A stretch of 64,000 nucleotides of DNA from Elusimicrobiota bacterium (GTDB lineage: Bacteria; Elusimicrobiota; Endomicrobiia; Endomicrobiales; Endomicrobiaceae): contig JAITSO010000054.1 in the NCBI GenBank assembly GCA_031287735.1, positions 62,001 through 126,000 on the forward strand, read 5' to 3'. Shown in pieces: positions 27,357-36,059 of this stretch (position 1 is the first letter of the stretch; the number at the start of each line of letters is the position of its first letter). A program made the translations under genes and the position numbers. The notes beneath the pieces are model-generated. The model was not told where the DNA came from. It saw nothing but the letters and a program-made list of their open reading frames with translations, and searched no databases.

Positions 27357-28826
27357 GTGAACTTTAAAGAACCCGGTTGCATGTTTATTGATGGAAAATG
27401 GACTATTTCAGATAAAACAAGAGATGTGATAAATCCTGCCGACGGAAGCATTTTAGCCAAAGTTTACGAAGGTGACGAAAAGACTGTTCAAACAGCTGCA
27501 CTTGTTGCAAAAAAAGCTTTTGCAGGTTGGTCAAAAATTTCAGTTGTAGAACGTGCTAATCTTTTAAATAAAATAGCAGATTTGATAAATGAGAACTTTG
27601 AAGAATTTGCAGCTATTGACACAGCAAACAATGGAAAACCGTTGCGTGACAGTAGAGGCGATGTCGCAGATTCTATTGCCTGTTTTAGATATTATGCTGG
27701 TTTAATAGATAAACCACACGGGCAAACTTATTATACCGCAGACCCAAACAATGAAGCCATTGTTGTTAGAGAGCCTATTGGAGTATGTGGTCAAATTGTT
27801 CCTTGGAATTATCCTTTAATGATGTCTGCTTGGAAACTTGCACCTTGCCTTGCAGCTGGGAACACTGTAGTTTTTAAGCCATCCACTCTCACGCCGTTAA
27901 GTGCTTTAAAATTGTTTGAAATTTTTGAAAAAGCTGGACTACCTAAAGGCGTTGCAAATTTAGTTATGGGTCCGGGAAGTACTGTCGGAGAAGAAATCGC
28001 AAAGAACATTTTAATAGAAAAAGTAGCTTTTACCGGAGGTACAGACACAGGCAGAGCAATTATGAAAGCGGCTACCGGAAACATGAAAGGAATTTCACTT
28101 GAGCTTGGTGGGAAATCACCTTGCATTGTTTTTGATGATAGTGATTTTGAAGCTGCTGTAGATTGGTCTTTATTTGCCATATTTTGCAATCAGGGGGAGG
28201 TTTGTTCTGCCGGAAGTCGTTTGATTTTGCAAGATACTATTTATGATAAGTTTCTTGATAGTCTTGTTGCACGAGCAAAAAAAATCAAGGTTGCAAAAGG
28301 AACTGAAGAAGGTGCTGAAATGGGACCACTGGTAAGTGAAACGCACATGAAAAAGGTTCTTGAATATATTGAGATAGCTAAAAAAGAAGGTGCTCGGCTG
28401 CTTTGCGGCGGAAACAGGATTACAGATGGCGATTTTGCCAAAGGATATTTTGTTTCGCCAACAATTTTTGCAGATTGTAAACCTGATATGACGATAGTTA
28501 AAGAAGAAATTTTTGGTCCTGTTCTTGCAGTTCAAAAATTTCGCACTGAGCAAGAAGCGGTAGACCTTGCAAACGATACTGTTTACGGGCTTGCTGCAGG
28601 AGTTTTCAGCAACGATATTACTCGTGCTTTGAAAGTTATAAAAGCTGTCCGTGCTGGTATCACTTGGGTAAATTCATATCATCCCACTTTTGCACAAGCT
28701 CCCTGGGGTGGTTATAAGCAAAGTGGTATAGGTCGTGAACTCGGGACATTCGGTCTTGATGAATATACTGAAATAAAGCAAATAAACATAAATCTTGCAC
28801 CAGGACCTATAGGTTGGTTTAAATGA
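27357..28826 (+). CDS. NAD(P)-dependent aldehyde dehydrogenase (aminobutyraldehyde/betaine aldehyde type)
   Basis: It oxidises an aldehyde to the acid; in this setting 4-aminobutyraldehyde to GABA is likely. The family hallmarks are present: PWNYPLMMSAWKLAPCLAAG, KPSTLTPLSALKL, FTGGTDTGRAI, the general-base glutamate in LELGGKSPCIVF, and the catalytic cysteine in CNQGEVCSAGSRL. The C-terminal PWGGYKQSGIGRELG is typical. Length is 489 residues. The start is a GTG preceded by GAAGGAGG. It follows the second PotD gene closely and precedes the decayed methylase. Confidence 0.92.
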   Translation: MNFKEPGCMFIDGKWTISDKTRDVINPADGSILAKVYEGDEKTVQTAALVAKKAFAGWSKISVVERANLLNKIADLINENFEEFAAIDTANNGKPLRDSRGDVADSIACFRYYAGLIDKPHGQTYYTADPNNEAIVVREPIGVCGQIVPWNYPLMMSAWKLAPCLAAGNTVVFKPSTLTPLSALKLFEIFEKAGLPKGVANLVMGPGSTVGEEIAKNILIEKVAFTGGTDTGRAIMKAATGNMKGISLELGGKSPCIVFDDSDFEAAVDWSLFAIFCNQGEVCSAGSRLILQDTIYDKFLDSLVARAKKIKVAKGTEEGAEMGPLVSETHMKKVLEYIEIAKKEGARLLCGGNRITDGDFAKGYFVSPTIFADCKPDMTIVKEEIFGPVLAVQKFRTEQEAVDLANDTVYGLAAGVFSNDITRALKVIKAVRAGITWVNSYHPTFAQAPWGGYKQSGIGRELGTFGLDEYTEIKQININLAPGPIGWFK

Positions 28827-28878
28827 TGAAAAGAAATTGCCGTTTGCAAATAGTTAAAGTAGTTGCTCCGAATTCAAA

Positions 28879-30377
28879 ATGAGAAATGAATTTATGAAAA
28901 GCGATATCCCATTTATAAGCACAGAGAACATGAGTAATGCGGTTTTTAACACCGTTACACCTATAATTGAAGATGATATTTTCATTGATAAAATAGACGT
29001 GCTGGATTCTGCTCTTGAAAGAGCATATAAACGTTTATGCGTGTTGATAATACGTTAAACAGAAAAATAGTGAGTTTCCAGGCAAACAAAACCGTTCCTT
29101 TCTAACTCTACCGCTGGTATAAATATAAAGAGTGTTTTCCGCGCATTTGGTTGAGTATTATATCCGCAAGTGCGGCATTGACGCTACAAAAAAACTATTA
29201 GACCCTTTCGCCGGAAGCAGCACGACGCTTTTTTGTGCAAGCGATTTAGGAATTGACACGCTCGGTATTGAATTGCTTCCAATAGGACAATAATTATCAA
29301 AGCGAGGAATTTATTACATTGTTTTTCCAATGATGATTTTGAAACGCTGATACAATGGAAAAATAAAAAACCATGGATCAAACATCAAGGGCAGCATAAT
29401 TTTATAATCCTTAAAATTACCGAGGGTGCATATTCGGAAGAAAACAGCAGATTGACAAAAATATTCCTTTCGTGTATGCGGGAAGAAAACGAAAACGTTC
29501 AAACAGTATTATTGCTTGTGCTGTTTTGTATTCTTGAAAATATTAGTTTTACCCGCAAAAGATGGTCAGTATTTGCGATGGGCCCAAATGTCAGTACGTT
29601 GCTGGGGTGCGAGGACTTTTAACAAAGGTGAAATACAAAATTTTAATGACGCTCTGCCTGAAAAACTTGAAGAAATTATATCAGATGTGAAAGGAGAATG
29701 CACCAACGATTTATTTGCTTTTTTAACACCGGTTGTTAAAAAAGGACGTCTGTCAATCATCGGCGGGGACTGTTTGCAAGAATTGCCGTGTCTTGACGAG
29801 ACAACACAGCATAGACCTTGTAATAACTTCACCGCCCTATTGTAATCGTTACGATTATACAAGAACGTATGCTCTTGAACTGGCAATGCTTGGCGTTGAA
29901 GAAACAAAACTTTTACAATTACGGCAGGAATGCTTGAGTTGCACAGTAGAAAACCGGAAAAAAGATTTATTGGGTTTAAATTCTGCATGGATTACTCCAT
30001 TGTCAATTTGCAACAACCATGAATTATTGCGGCAAATTCTTGAATATCTTTACTCAAAAAAAAGAAAACAAAACATTAAACAATAATGGAATTCCCCGCA
30101 TGGTAAAAGGTTATTTTTACGAAATGGCGTGTGTTGTTTATAACTCTACCGTGTTCTGCGATCAGGCGGAGAAGTCGTAATGGTAAATGATAATGTGAAA
30201 TACGCAGGCGTAAGTATTTCTGTTGGCCTCATTTTATCGGATATCGCCGCAAAAACTGGTTTCCAAATAGAAGAAATTTCTGTCTTGCCTGTAGGAAAAG
30301 GCAACAGCAGGCAGCAAGTGGGAATGCACGGCAGAGAATCTTTACGGAAATGCGTATATATTTGGAAAAAAGAATAA
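28879..30377 (+). pseudogene. Decayed DNA (cytosine-N4/adenine-N6) methyltransferase of an R-M system
   Basis: Reading across frames gives one continuous methylase broken by at least five frameshifts. An N-terminal piece (28879-29058) is followed by fragments [19 protein letters not shown], then [12 protein letters not shown] leading into the AdoMet motif [13 protein letters not shown] (about 29200). Next come LIQWKNKKPW, NISFTRK / KDGQYLRW in two frames, FNKGEIQNFNDALPEKLEEI, the catalytic [19 protein letters not shown] (about 29818), and the C-terminal LPVGKGNSRQQVGMHGRESL (ends 30377). The order is SAM motif before TSPPY. It is non-functional as read. Confidence 0.85.
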
Positions 30378-30645
30378 ATGGATGTGCCTCATATTGCAAA
30401 ACCGGAAGACTTAGTAACTTCTTACAATGAAACGAGGTCTGGTTTTATCGCCATTGCACTGGAAAAGAACAGACGGGCAACGCCGTATATTGAGTAGACC
30501 TGTGCTTTGCAGCATAGAATAAATAAGCTTTCTTCGCCTGACAAAAAGCGATTCTTTAGGCGGGAAAATGCGGAATATCGTTGGGCCGGTTAGCACAAAG
30601 AAAACTTTGTATGGTCATAATTTCTTCTTTTTTGTGCGTATTTAA
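30378..30645 (+). pseudogene. Remnant of the cognate restriction endonuclease
   Basis: An ATG touches the methylase stop (TAA at 30375, ATG at 30378) and encodes 39 residues ([20 protein letters not shown], then [11 protein letters not shown]) before TAG at 30497. From 30550 a second piece reads DSLGGKMRNIVGPVS to a stop at 30645. The LGGxMRN motif is one I associate with type II restriction enzymes that pair with this kind of methylase. Most of the middle of the gene is missing. The restriction assignment is from memory and from position. Confidence 0.6.
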
Positions 30646-30748
30646 ACCTATTATTTATTGCCAAAGCTGCAGTGTGAAAATAAGAAACAGAGAAACTAAT
30701 TTAACAAAAAAGTTAATTTTGCGTTTAATTTGGTTTTGAAAAAGAAAA

Positions 30749-31213
30749 ATGGATAAAAATGAATTAAATATCCCAAATAAGGATTATTATAAACCGATGC
30801 ACACGGCGGAACATCTTTTAAACCAAACTATGATTAGAATGTTTGGCTGCGGTCGTTCGCCAAATGCTCATATTGAGCAAAAGAAAAGCAAATGTGACTA
30901 TACTCTAAATGAAGCTCCTTCGCCTGACAAAATAGCAGAAATTGAAAAACGTGTGAACGAAGCTATTGACAGTGATTTGCCCGTAAAAGCAGAATTTATG
31001 TCAAGACAAGAGGCTGCCAAGCTATTTGACTTAAGCAGATTACCGTCTGCTGCCGGTGAAACTTTGTGCATTGTAAGCATAGGTGATTATGATGTTTGTC
31101 CTTGCATAGGCGAACATGTTGAAAACACAGCCGAAATAGGACATTTCAAAATAATAAGTTCTGACTTTGAGAATAGACGTTTGCGCATAAGATTTAAATT
31201 AATTAATCCATAA
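30749..31213 (+). CDS. AlaX/ThrRS-type tRNA editing-domain protein
   Basis: A free-standing second additional domain like those of alanyl- and threonyl-tRNA synthetases, which hydrolyses mischarged tRNA. The zinc-binding motifs are HTAEHLLNQ (HxxxH) and CPCIGEHVENTAEIG (CxxxH). Length is 154 residues, within the short AlaX range. It lies just after the decayed R-M locus and 20 bases before the alcohol dehydrogenase. Its link to amine metabolism is not obvious. Confidence 0.82.
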   Translation: MDKNELNIPNKDYYKPMHTAEHLLNQTMIRMFGCGRSPNAHIEQKKSKCDYTLNEAPSPDKIAEIEKRVNEAIDSDLPVKAEFMSRQEAAKLFDLSRLPSAAGETLCIVSIGDYDVCPCIGEHVENTAEIGHFKIISSDFENRRLRIRFKLINP

Positions 31214-31233
31214 AAATTTACGGAAGGATAAAA

Positions 31234-32370
31234 ATGAATTTAACAACTGAACTTAACCTACCTTTAAAGTTAGTTTTTGGAAAAGGTGTTTTTAATTTGC
31301 TGGGAAGAGAAGCGGCGATATTTGGAAAAAAAGCTTTTTTAGTAACCGGAGGTAGCAGTGCTAAAAAATCTGGTGCATTAGACAAAGCTTTAAATTTTTT
31401 AAAGAACGAAAACATAGAAAGTATTGTTTTTGATAAAGTTTTGCCAAATCCAACTACAGCGATAGTTTATGAAGGGACAGAAGCTTTAAAAAAAGAAAAG
31501 TGCGATTTTGTCATTGGTCTTGGCGGTGGTAGTATTCTGGATTGTGCAAAAGCGATTGCATTTGCCGTAAAAAACGACGGTGATATTATGGATTATGTTT
31601 ATGGTAGAAAACCCGCGGGCGAAGCTTTGCCAGTAGTCTTAATTCCCACAACTTGCGGAACTGGTAGTGAAGGCAATGGTTTTGCTGTTCTTACAGACAT
31701 TAAAACCAACGATAAAAAATCTTTGCGTTGCAATTCAATTGTACCTAAAGTGTCAATTGTAGACCCAGATCTTATGAAAACTATGCCAAAAAAAATACTT
31801 GCAAGTGTGGGTTTTGATGCACTTTGCCATTGCATTGAAGCTTACATTTCTGCGATAGGAACCACAAAAACTTCGCTAATATCGCTTATAGGAATAAAAC
31901 TCATATCTGAAAGTTTAATTATTCTCTATGACGGAAAAGGTTCTGACAAAGATTGGGAAAATCTAAGCCGGGCAAGCACAATTGGCGGTATGGTCATTGG
32001 AATTGCAGGTGTTACGGCAGCTCATGGTTTAGAACATCCTGCAAGCGGTCTTAGAAATATAGTTCATGGCGAGGGTCTTTGTGCATTAACTCCAATAATT
32101 TGTAAGAAATCAATAGCTGTAGCTCCTCAAAAATTTGCTGAAATAGCAAAAAATTTGGGAGCAAAAGATGAAACGGAACTTGTTGAGAAAATTGAAATGC
32201 TTATAGATAGGTTAAATCTACCAAAAAACTTGAGTAGTCAAGGTATAAAGAGAGAAGATGTTGAATGGATGAGCGAAAATGCTTTGAAAGTTTCTGCAGC
32301 TGGGCTAAAAAACCATCCTGCACAATTTGGCATTGATGAAATAAAAGAAATTTATTATTCAGCATTATAA
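31234..32370 (+). CDS. Iron-containing alcohol dehydrogenase
   Basis: Group III dehydrogenase reducing an aldehyde to an alcohol (or the reverse) with NAD(P)H. The dinucleotide site is IGLGGGSILDCAKAIAF and the metal ligands lie in GFDALCHCIEAYIS, AAHGLEHPASG and IVHGEGL. Length is 378 residues. In this gene context, reduction of succinate semialdehyde to 4-hydroxybutyrate is a reasonable guess; 1,3-propanediol or butanol dehydrogenase activity are alternatives. GGAAGGA precedes the ATG. Confidence 0.87.
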   Translation: MNLTTELNLPLKLVFGKGVFNLLGREAAIFGKKAFLVTGGSSAKKSGALDKALNFLKNENIESIVFDKVLPNPTTAIVYEGTEALKKEKCDFVIGLGGGSILDCAKAIAFAVKNDGDIMDYVYGRKPAGEALPVVLIPTTCGTGSEGNGFAVLTDIKTNDKKSLRCNSIVPKVSIVDPDLMKTMPKKILASVGFDALCHCIEAYISAIGTTKTSLISLIGIKLISESLIILYDGKGSDKDWENLSRASTIGGMVIGIAGVTAAHGLEHPASGLRNIVHGEGLCALTPIICKKSIAVAPQKFAEIAKNLGAKDETELVEKIEMLIDRLNLPKNLSSQGIKREDVEWMSENALKVSAAGLKNHPAQFGIDEIKEIYYSAL

Positions 32371-32407
32371 ATCCGCAAATGTATTTGCGTTAAAAGAGGA
32401 ACTAATT

Positions 32408-33766
32408 ATGTTAAAAGATGAAATGCCAAAGATTAAAACAGCTTTACCAGGTCCGAAAGCAAAAGAAGTTATTGACAGAAGAGCAAATGCTGTTGCTCAA
32501 GCAATGCGGTGTGCTTATCCATGCGTTATAAAAAGAGGCGAAGGAGCAGTGGTTGAAGATGTTGATGGAAACATATTTTTGGATTGGGTTGGTGGAGTTG
32601 GGGTGTTAAATATAGGATACAGCCACCCGGAAGTTGTTGCTGCTGTCAAAGAGCAAGCAGATAACTATTTTCACGCAATGGTAAATATTATATCTCACAG
32701 AGGGTACATTGAGCTTGCGGAAAAACTAAATTCTATAGCACCGTTAAAAAGTGATAAACAACGTAAAACAATGTTTGTAAATTCAGGAGCCGAGGCGGTA
32801 GAGAATGCTGTTAAAATCGCTCGTTCGGCAAGCAAACGTCCAAATATAATTGTTTTTTCGGGAGCTTTCCACGGACGCACTTTGCTTGCTGCGACAATGA
32901 CTTCTAAAAAGGCCTATTATAATGGAATGGGACCGTTACCTGATGGAATTTATAGAGCTGAATTTCCATATTTATACCGTGCTCCAAAAGGTCTTACAAA
33001 AGAAGAAGCAGTGAGTTATTATATACGCCGGCTTGAGTCAGTTTTTGAGGAAGATTCACCAGCAGAATATGTAGCCGCGATTGTTATTGAACCTGTTCAA
33101 GGAGAAGGTGGGTTTATTCCTGCTCCAAAAGAATGGGTTCAAGCGGTTCGTAAAATTTGCGATGATAATGGAGTTTTGCTTGTAGCAGATGAAATACAGA
33201 CTGGCTTTGCAAGATCTGGAAAAATGTTTGTTTCAAATTATTGGAAAGAATGGCAAGCAGCACCTGACATTATTATTACCGCCAAATCGCTTGCTGCGGG
33301 TTTACCTCTTGGAGCGGTGACAACTTCTGCTGAAATATTAGATAAAGTAAAACCGGGTGTATTAGGCGGAACTTATGGCGGAAATGCCTTGTCATGTGCG
33401 GCGGCACTTAAAACAATAGAAATTATAGAACGCGATAAGCTTGCCGATAGATCGTTAGAAATTTCAGAACGTTGCAAAAGCGAGTTTGAAAAATGGCAAA
33501 AAGAGTATTTTTGTATAGGTGATATTCGTGGTATAGGTTCTATGATGGGCATTGAATTTGTCAAAGAAGACTTAAAACCTTTCCCGGAGCTTGTAACCGC
33601 AATTATTCAAGAGGCTGTTCAAAATGGTCTTATAATTGAAAATGCGGGAATTTATGGAAATGTAATAAGATTTTTATCGCCTCTTGTTATTTCTGATGCT
33701 CAACTTGAAAAAGGTCTTGAAATTTTCAAAAAAGCTATAGACGTTTGCGTGAGTAAATTGAAATAA
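32408..33766 (+). CDS. Class III aminotransferase, 4-aminobutyrate (GABA) type
   Basis: PLP enzyme moving an amino group from an omega-amine to a keto acid. Signatures are FVNSGAEAVENAVKIAR, FHGRTLLAATMTSKK, VIEPVQGEGGFIPAP, LVADEIQTGFARSGK and the PLP lysine in IITAKSLAAGLPLGAV. GGTYGGNALSCAAAL completes the active site. The overall pattern is closest to GabT. Length is 452 residues, with AAAGAGGA upstream. It sits between the alcohol dehydrogenase and the carbamoylputrescine amidase. Confidence 0.88.
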   Translation: MLKDEMPKIKTALPGPKAKEVIDRRANAVAQAMRCAYPCVIKRGEGAVVEDVDGNIFLDWVGGVGVLNIGYSHPEVVAAVKEQADNYFHAMVNIISHRGYIELAEKLNSIAPLKSDKQRKTMFVNSGAEAVENAVKIARSASKRPNIIVFSGAFHGRTLLAATMTSKKAYYNGMGPLPDGIYRAEFPYLYRAPKGLTKEEAVSYYIRRLESVFEEDSPAEYVAAIVIEPVQGEGGFIPAPKEWVQAVRKICDDNGVLLVADEIQTGFARSGKMFVSNYWKEWQAAPDIIITAKSLAAGLPLGAVTTSAEILDKVKPGVLGGTYGGNALSCAAALKTIEIIERDKLADRSLEISERCKSEFEKWQKEYFCIGDIRGIGSMMGIEFVKEDLKPFPELVTAIIQEAVQNGLIIENAGIYGNVIRFLSPLVISDAQLEKGLEIFKKAIDVCVSKLK

Positions 33767-33776
33767 AAAGGGATAA

Positions 33777-34634
33777 ATGATGGCAAAAGTTACAATATGT
33801 GCAACCCAGATGGTATGTTCAAGAGATATTGACGAAAACATAAATAGAGCACAAAAATTAGTGCGTTCTGCGGCGAAAAATGGAGCTAATATTATTTTAC
33901 TTCAAGAGCTTTTTGAAACGTTTTACTTTTGCCAGCAAGAAAAATACGAATATCTAAAACTCGCCTCAACTCTAAAAGAAAATAAAGCTGTAAATGCTTT
34001 CCAAAAAACTGCTAAAGAACTAAATGTTGTTTTGCCGATAAGTTTTTTTGAAAAATGCGGAAACACTGCATTTAACTCAGTAGCAATTATTGATGCAGAT
34101 GGTGAAATTTTAGGCGTTTATAGAAAAACTCATATTCCTGATGGGCATTGTTATGAAGAGAAATTTTATTTTACGCCCGGAGATACTGGTTTTAAAGTTT
34201 GGAATACTAAATTTGCAAAGATTGGAGTTGGAATTTGCTGGGATCAATGGTTCCCAGAGTGTGCAAGGGTTATGTCTTTAATGGAAGCTGAGATTTTGCT
34301 TTACCCAACAGCAATCGGAAGCGAACCAGTTTTTAAAATTGATAGTTCAGGACATTGGCAAAGGACAATGCAAGGTCATGCTGCGGCAAATATTACACCT
34401 TTAGTTGCCTCAAACAGAATCGGAACCGAAAAAGACCCACCAACAGAAACGACTTTTTACGGTAGTTCTTTTATAGCAGGTTGCTATGGCGAAATTATTA
34501 AGCAGATGGACAGAACATCTGAAGGTTTTGTTGATGCTGAATTTGATTTAGACGAAATTGCACAAATTAGGCGTTCGTGGGGAATTTTTAGAGATAGACG
34601 ACCAGAAATGTATAGACAGCTTTTATCGCACTGA
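33777..34634 (+). CDS. aguB: N-carbamoylputrescine amidase
   Basis: Nitrilase-superfamily enzyme that releases putrescine, CO2 and ammonia from N-carbamoylputrescine. The Glu-Lys-Cys triad is visible in LLQELFETFYFCQ, YRKTHIPDG and GVGICWDQWFPECAR. The YPTAIGSEP, GHWQRTMQGHAAAN, FYGSSFI and WGIFRDRRPEMY motifs are specific to AguB rather than to other amidases. Length is 285 residues. Two adjacent ATGs (33777, 33780) are possible. No agmatine deiminase is in the window, so the carbamoylputrescine source is elsewhere or external. Confidence 0.92.
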   Translation: MMAKVTICATQMVCSRDIDENINRAQKLVRSAAKNGANIILLQELFETFYFCQQEKYEYLKLASTLKENKAVNAFQKTAKELNVVLPISFFEKCGNTAFNSVAIIDADGEILGVYRKTHIPDGHCYEEKFYFTPGDTGFKVWNTKFAKIGVGICWDQWFPECARVMSLMEAEILLYPTAIGSEPVFKIDSSGHWQRTMQGHAAANITPLVASNRIGTEKDPPTETTFYGSSFIAGCYGEIIKQMDRTSEGFVDAEFDLDEIAQIRRSWGIFRDRRPEMYRQLLSH

Positions 34635-34773
34635 ATTTGGAAAAGTGGGCATTGTGTATGCAATTTTTCACAATATCAGGTGGCAAATTCAACAATATTG
34701 CATATATAAAAAACGCTAAAATTAAAATATTGACGTTGTAGTTGAACGAAAAACATCAAATATGGAGGAATTT

Positions 34774-35877
34774 ATGAAGGTAGGTTGTCCTAAGGAAATT
34801 AAAAATAACGAATTTAGAGTTGGGTTGACGCCCAATGCAGTGCGTGCTTACGTTAAGTTTGGTCACAGTGTTTTTGTTGAGGAAGGTGCCGGTATAGGTT
34901 CTGCTATTGCTGATGACGAATACAAAGCGGCAGGTGCTGTTATGCTAAGCAGCGCCGAAGAAATTTGGGATACTGTTGATATGATTGTTAAAGTAAAAGA
35001 ACCTCTAAAAACTGAGTATGGTAGGATGAAAGAAAATCAAATCATATATACTTATTTTCACTTTGCTGCTAACAAATCACTGCTAGATGCTTGTATAAAG
35101 CAGAAAATTATTTCAATAGCATACGAAACAGTCCAGGAAGGTAAAACTTTGCCGCTTTTAAAACCAATGAGTGAGGTGGCAGGCAGAATGTCTGTTTTAA
35201 TGGGTGGGTTCTATAGTGCAAGAACTCAAAAAGGACGAGGTTTATTGCCGATGGGTGTAACGGGGGTAGCACCTGCAAACATAGTGATAATCGGTGGTGG
35301 TTCAGTTGGTACCAATGCTGCCAGAGTAGCTGCTGGCTTTGGTGCAAATGTTACGGTGCTAGATATTAATCTTGAACGTCTTGAATACTTAGATGAAATT
35401 TTGCCGGCCAATGTAAAGTCTATATACAACGATGATGTAACGCTTGAAAACTATCTCAAAGAGGCCGATATTGTAATTGGTGCTGTGCTTGTACCGGGTG
35501 CAAAGTCGCCTAAATTAGTTCGCCATGATCACTTAAAAAAAATGAAGAAAGGTGCAATTCTCGTTGATGTGGCAATAGATCAAGGTGGTTGTTTTGAAAC
35601 GTCACGTCCAACAAGTCATGATGAGCCAATATTTATTGTTGATGATATTATTCATTATTGTGTGGCGAATATGCCGGGAGCATATGCCAGAACGTCTACT
35701 TTTGCGTTAAATAATGCAACTATAAAATATGGTTTAGAGCTTGCCAGTAATGGTATTGAAGAAGCTTGCCGCAAAAATCGTGCGTTGTTTCTTGGTTTGA
35801 ATACATATAAAGGCGATATAACGTATCCTGGAGTTGCCCAAGCTTTTGATATGCCAATAAAAAAAATATCGTTATAA
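34774..35877 (+). CDS. ald: Alanine dehydrogenase
   Basis: Reversibly forms L-alanine from pyruvate and ammonia with NADH. The pyruvate-site N-terminus (VGCPKEIKNNEFRVGLTP), KVKEPLKTEY, YFHFAANKSLL, the NAD motif VIIGGGSVGTNAARVAAGFG and the C-terminal IDQGGCFETSRPT identify Ald. I chose ATG 34774, which has GGAGG 5 bases upstream; the frame is open to 34762. Length is 367 residues. It likely closes the amino-group cycle with the aminotransferases by regenerating pyruvate or alanine. Confidence 0.95.
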   Translation: MKVGCPKEIKNNEFRVGLTPNAVRAYVKFGHSVFVEEGAGIGSAIADDEYKAAGAVMLSSAEEIWDTVDMIVKVKEPLKTEYGRMKENQIIYTYFHFAANKSLLDACIKQKIISIAYETVQEGKTLPLLKPMSEVAGRMSVLMGGFYSARTQKGRGLLPMGVTGVAPANIVIIGGGSVGTNAARVAAGFGANVTVLDINLERLEYLDEILPANVKSIYNDDVTLENYLKEADIVIGAVLVPGAKSPKLVRHDHLKKMKKGAILVDVAIDQGGCFETSRPTSHDEPIFIVDDIIHYCVANMPGAYARTSTFALNNATIKYGLELASNGIEEACRKNRALFLGLNTYKGDITYPGVAQAFDMPIKKISL

Positions 35878-35906
35878 CTTGAATTAGAAATATAGTGGTT
35901 TGCTTG

Positions 35907-35954
35907 AAAAGCTGATAGATGTCGTAGTAAGCTTGTTCATGCAGCTTTTTAATC
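35907..35954 (+). terminator. Candidate terminator after ald
   Basis: AAAAGCTG (35907-35914) and CAGCTTTT (35942-35949) are exact complements around a 27-base loop, and the T tract of the right arm runs to 35950. The long loop lowers confidence. Confidence 0.35.
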
Positions 35955-36059
35955 AAAAAAAACAGAGAATTGGTTGGTTTTTATGCAAAATTTGTAACAA
36001 CTTATGTGTATTTATAATCTTTTAGAGAACCTAAAAAATTTTACTTGGAGGTATTTATT

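Noticed and set aside
29566..29988. Minus-strand frame of 140 codons in the decayed methylase
   Set aside because: The plus strand carries the recognisable methylase motifs; this is a shadow frame.
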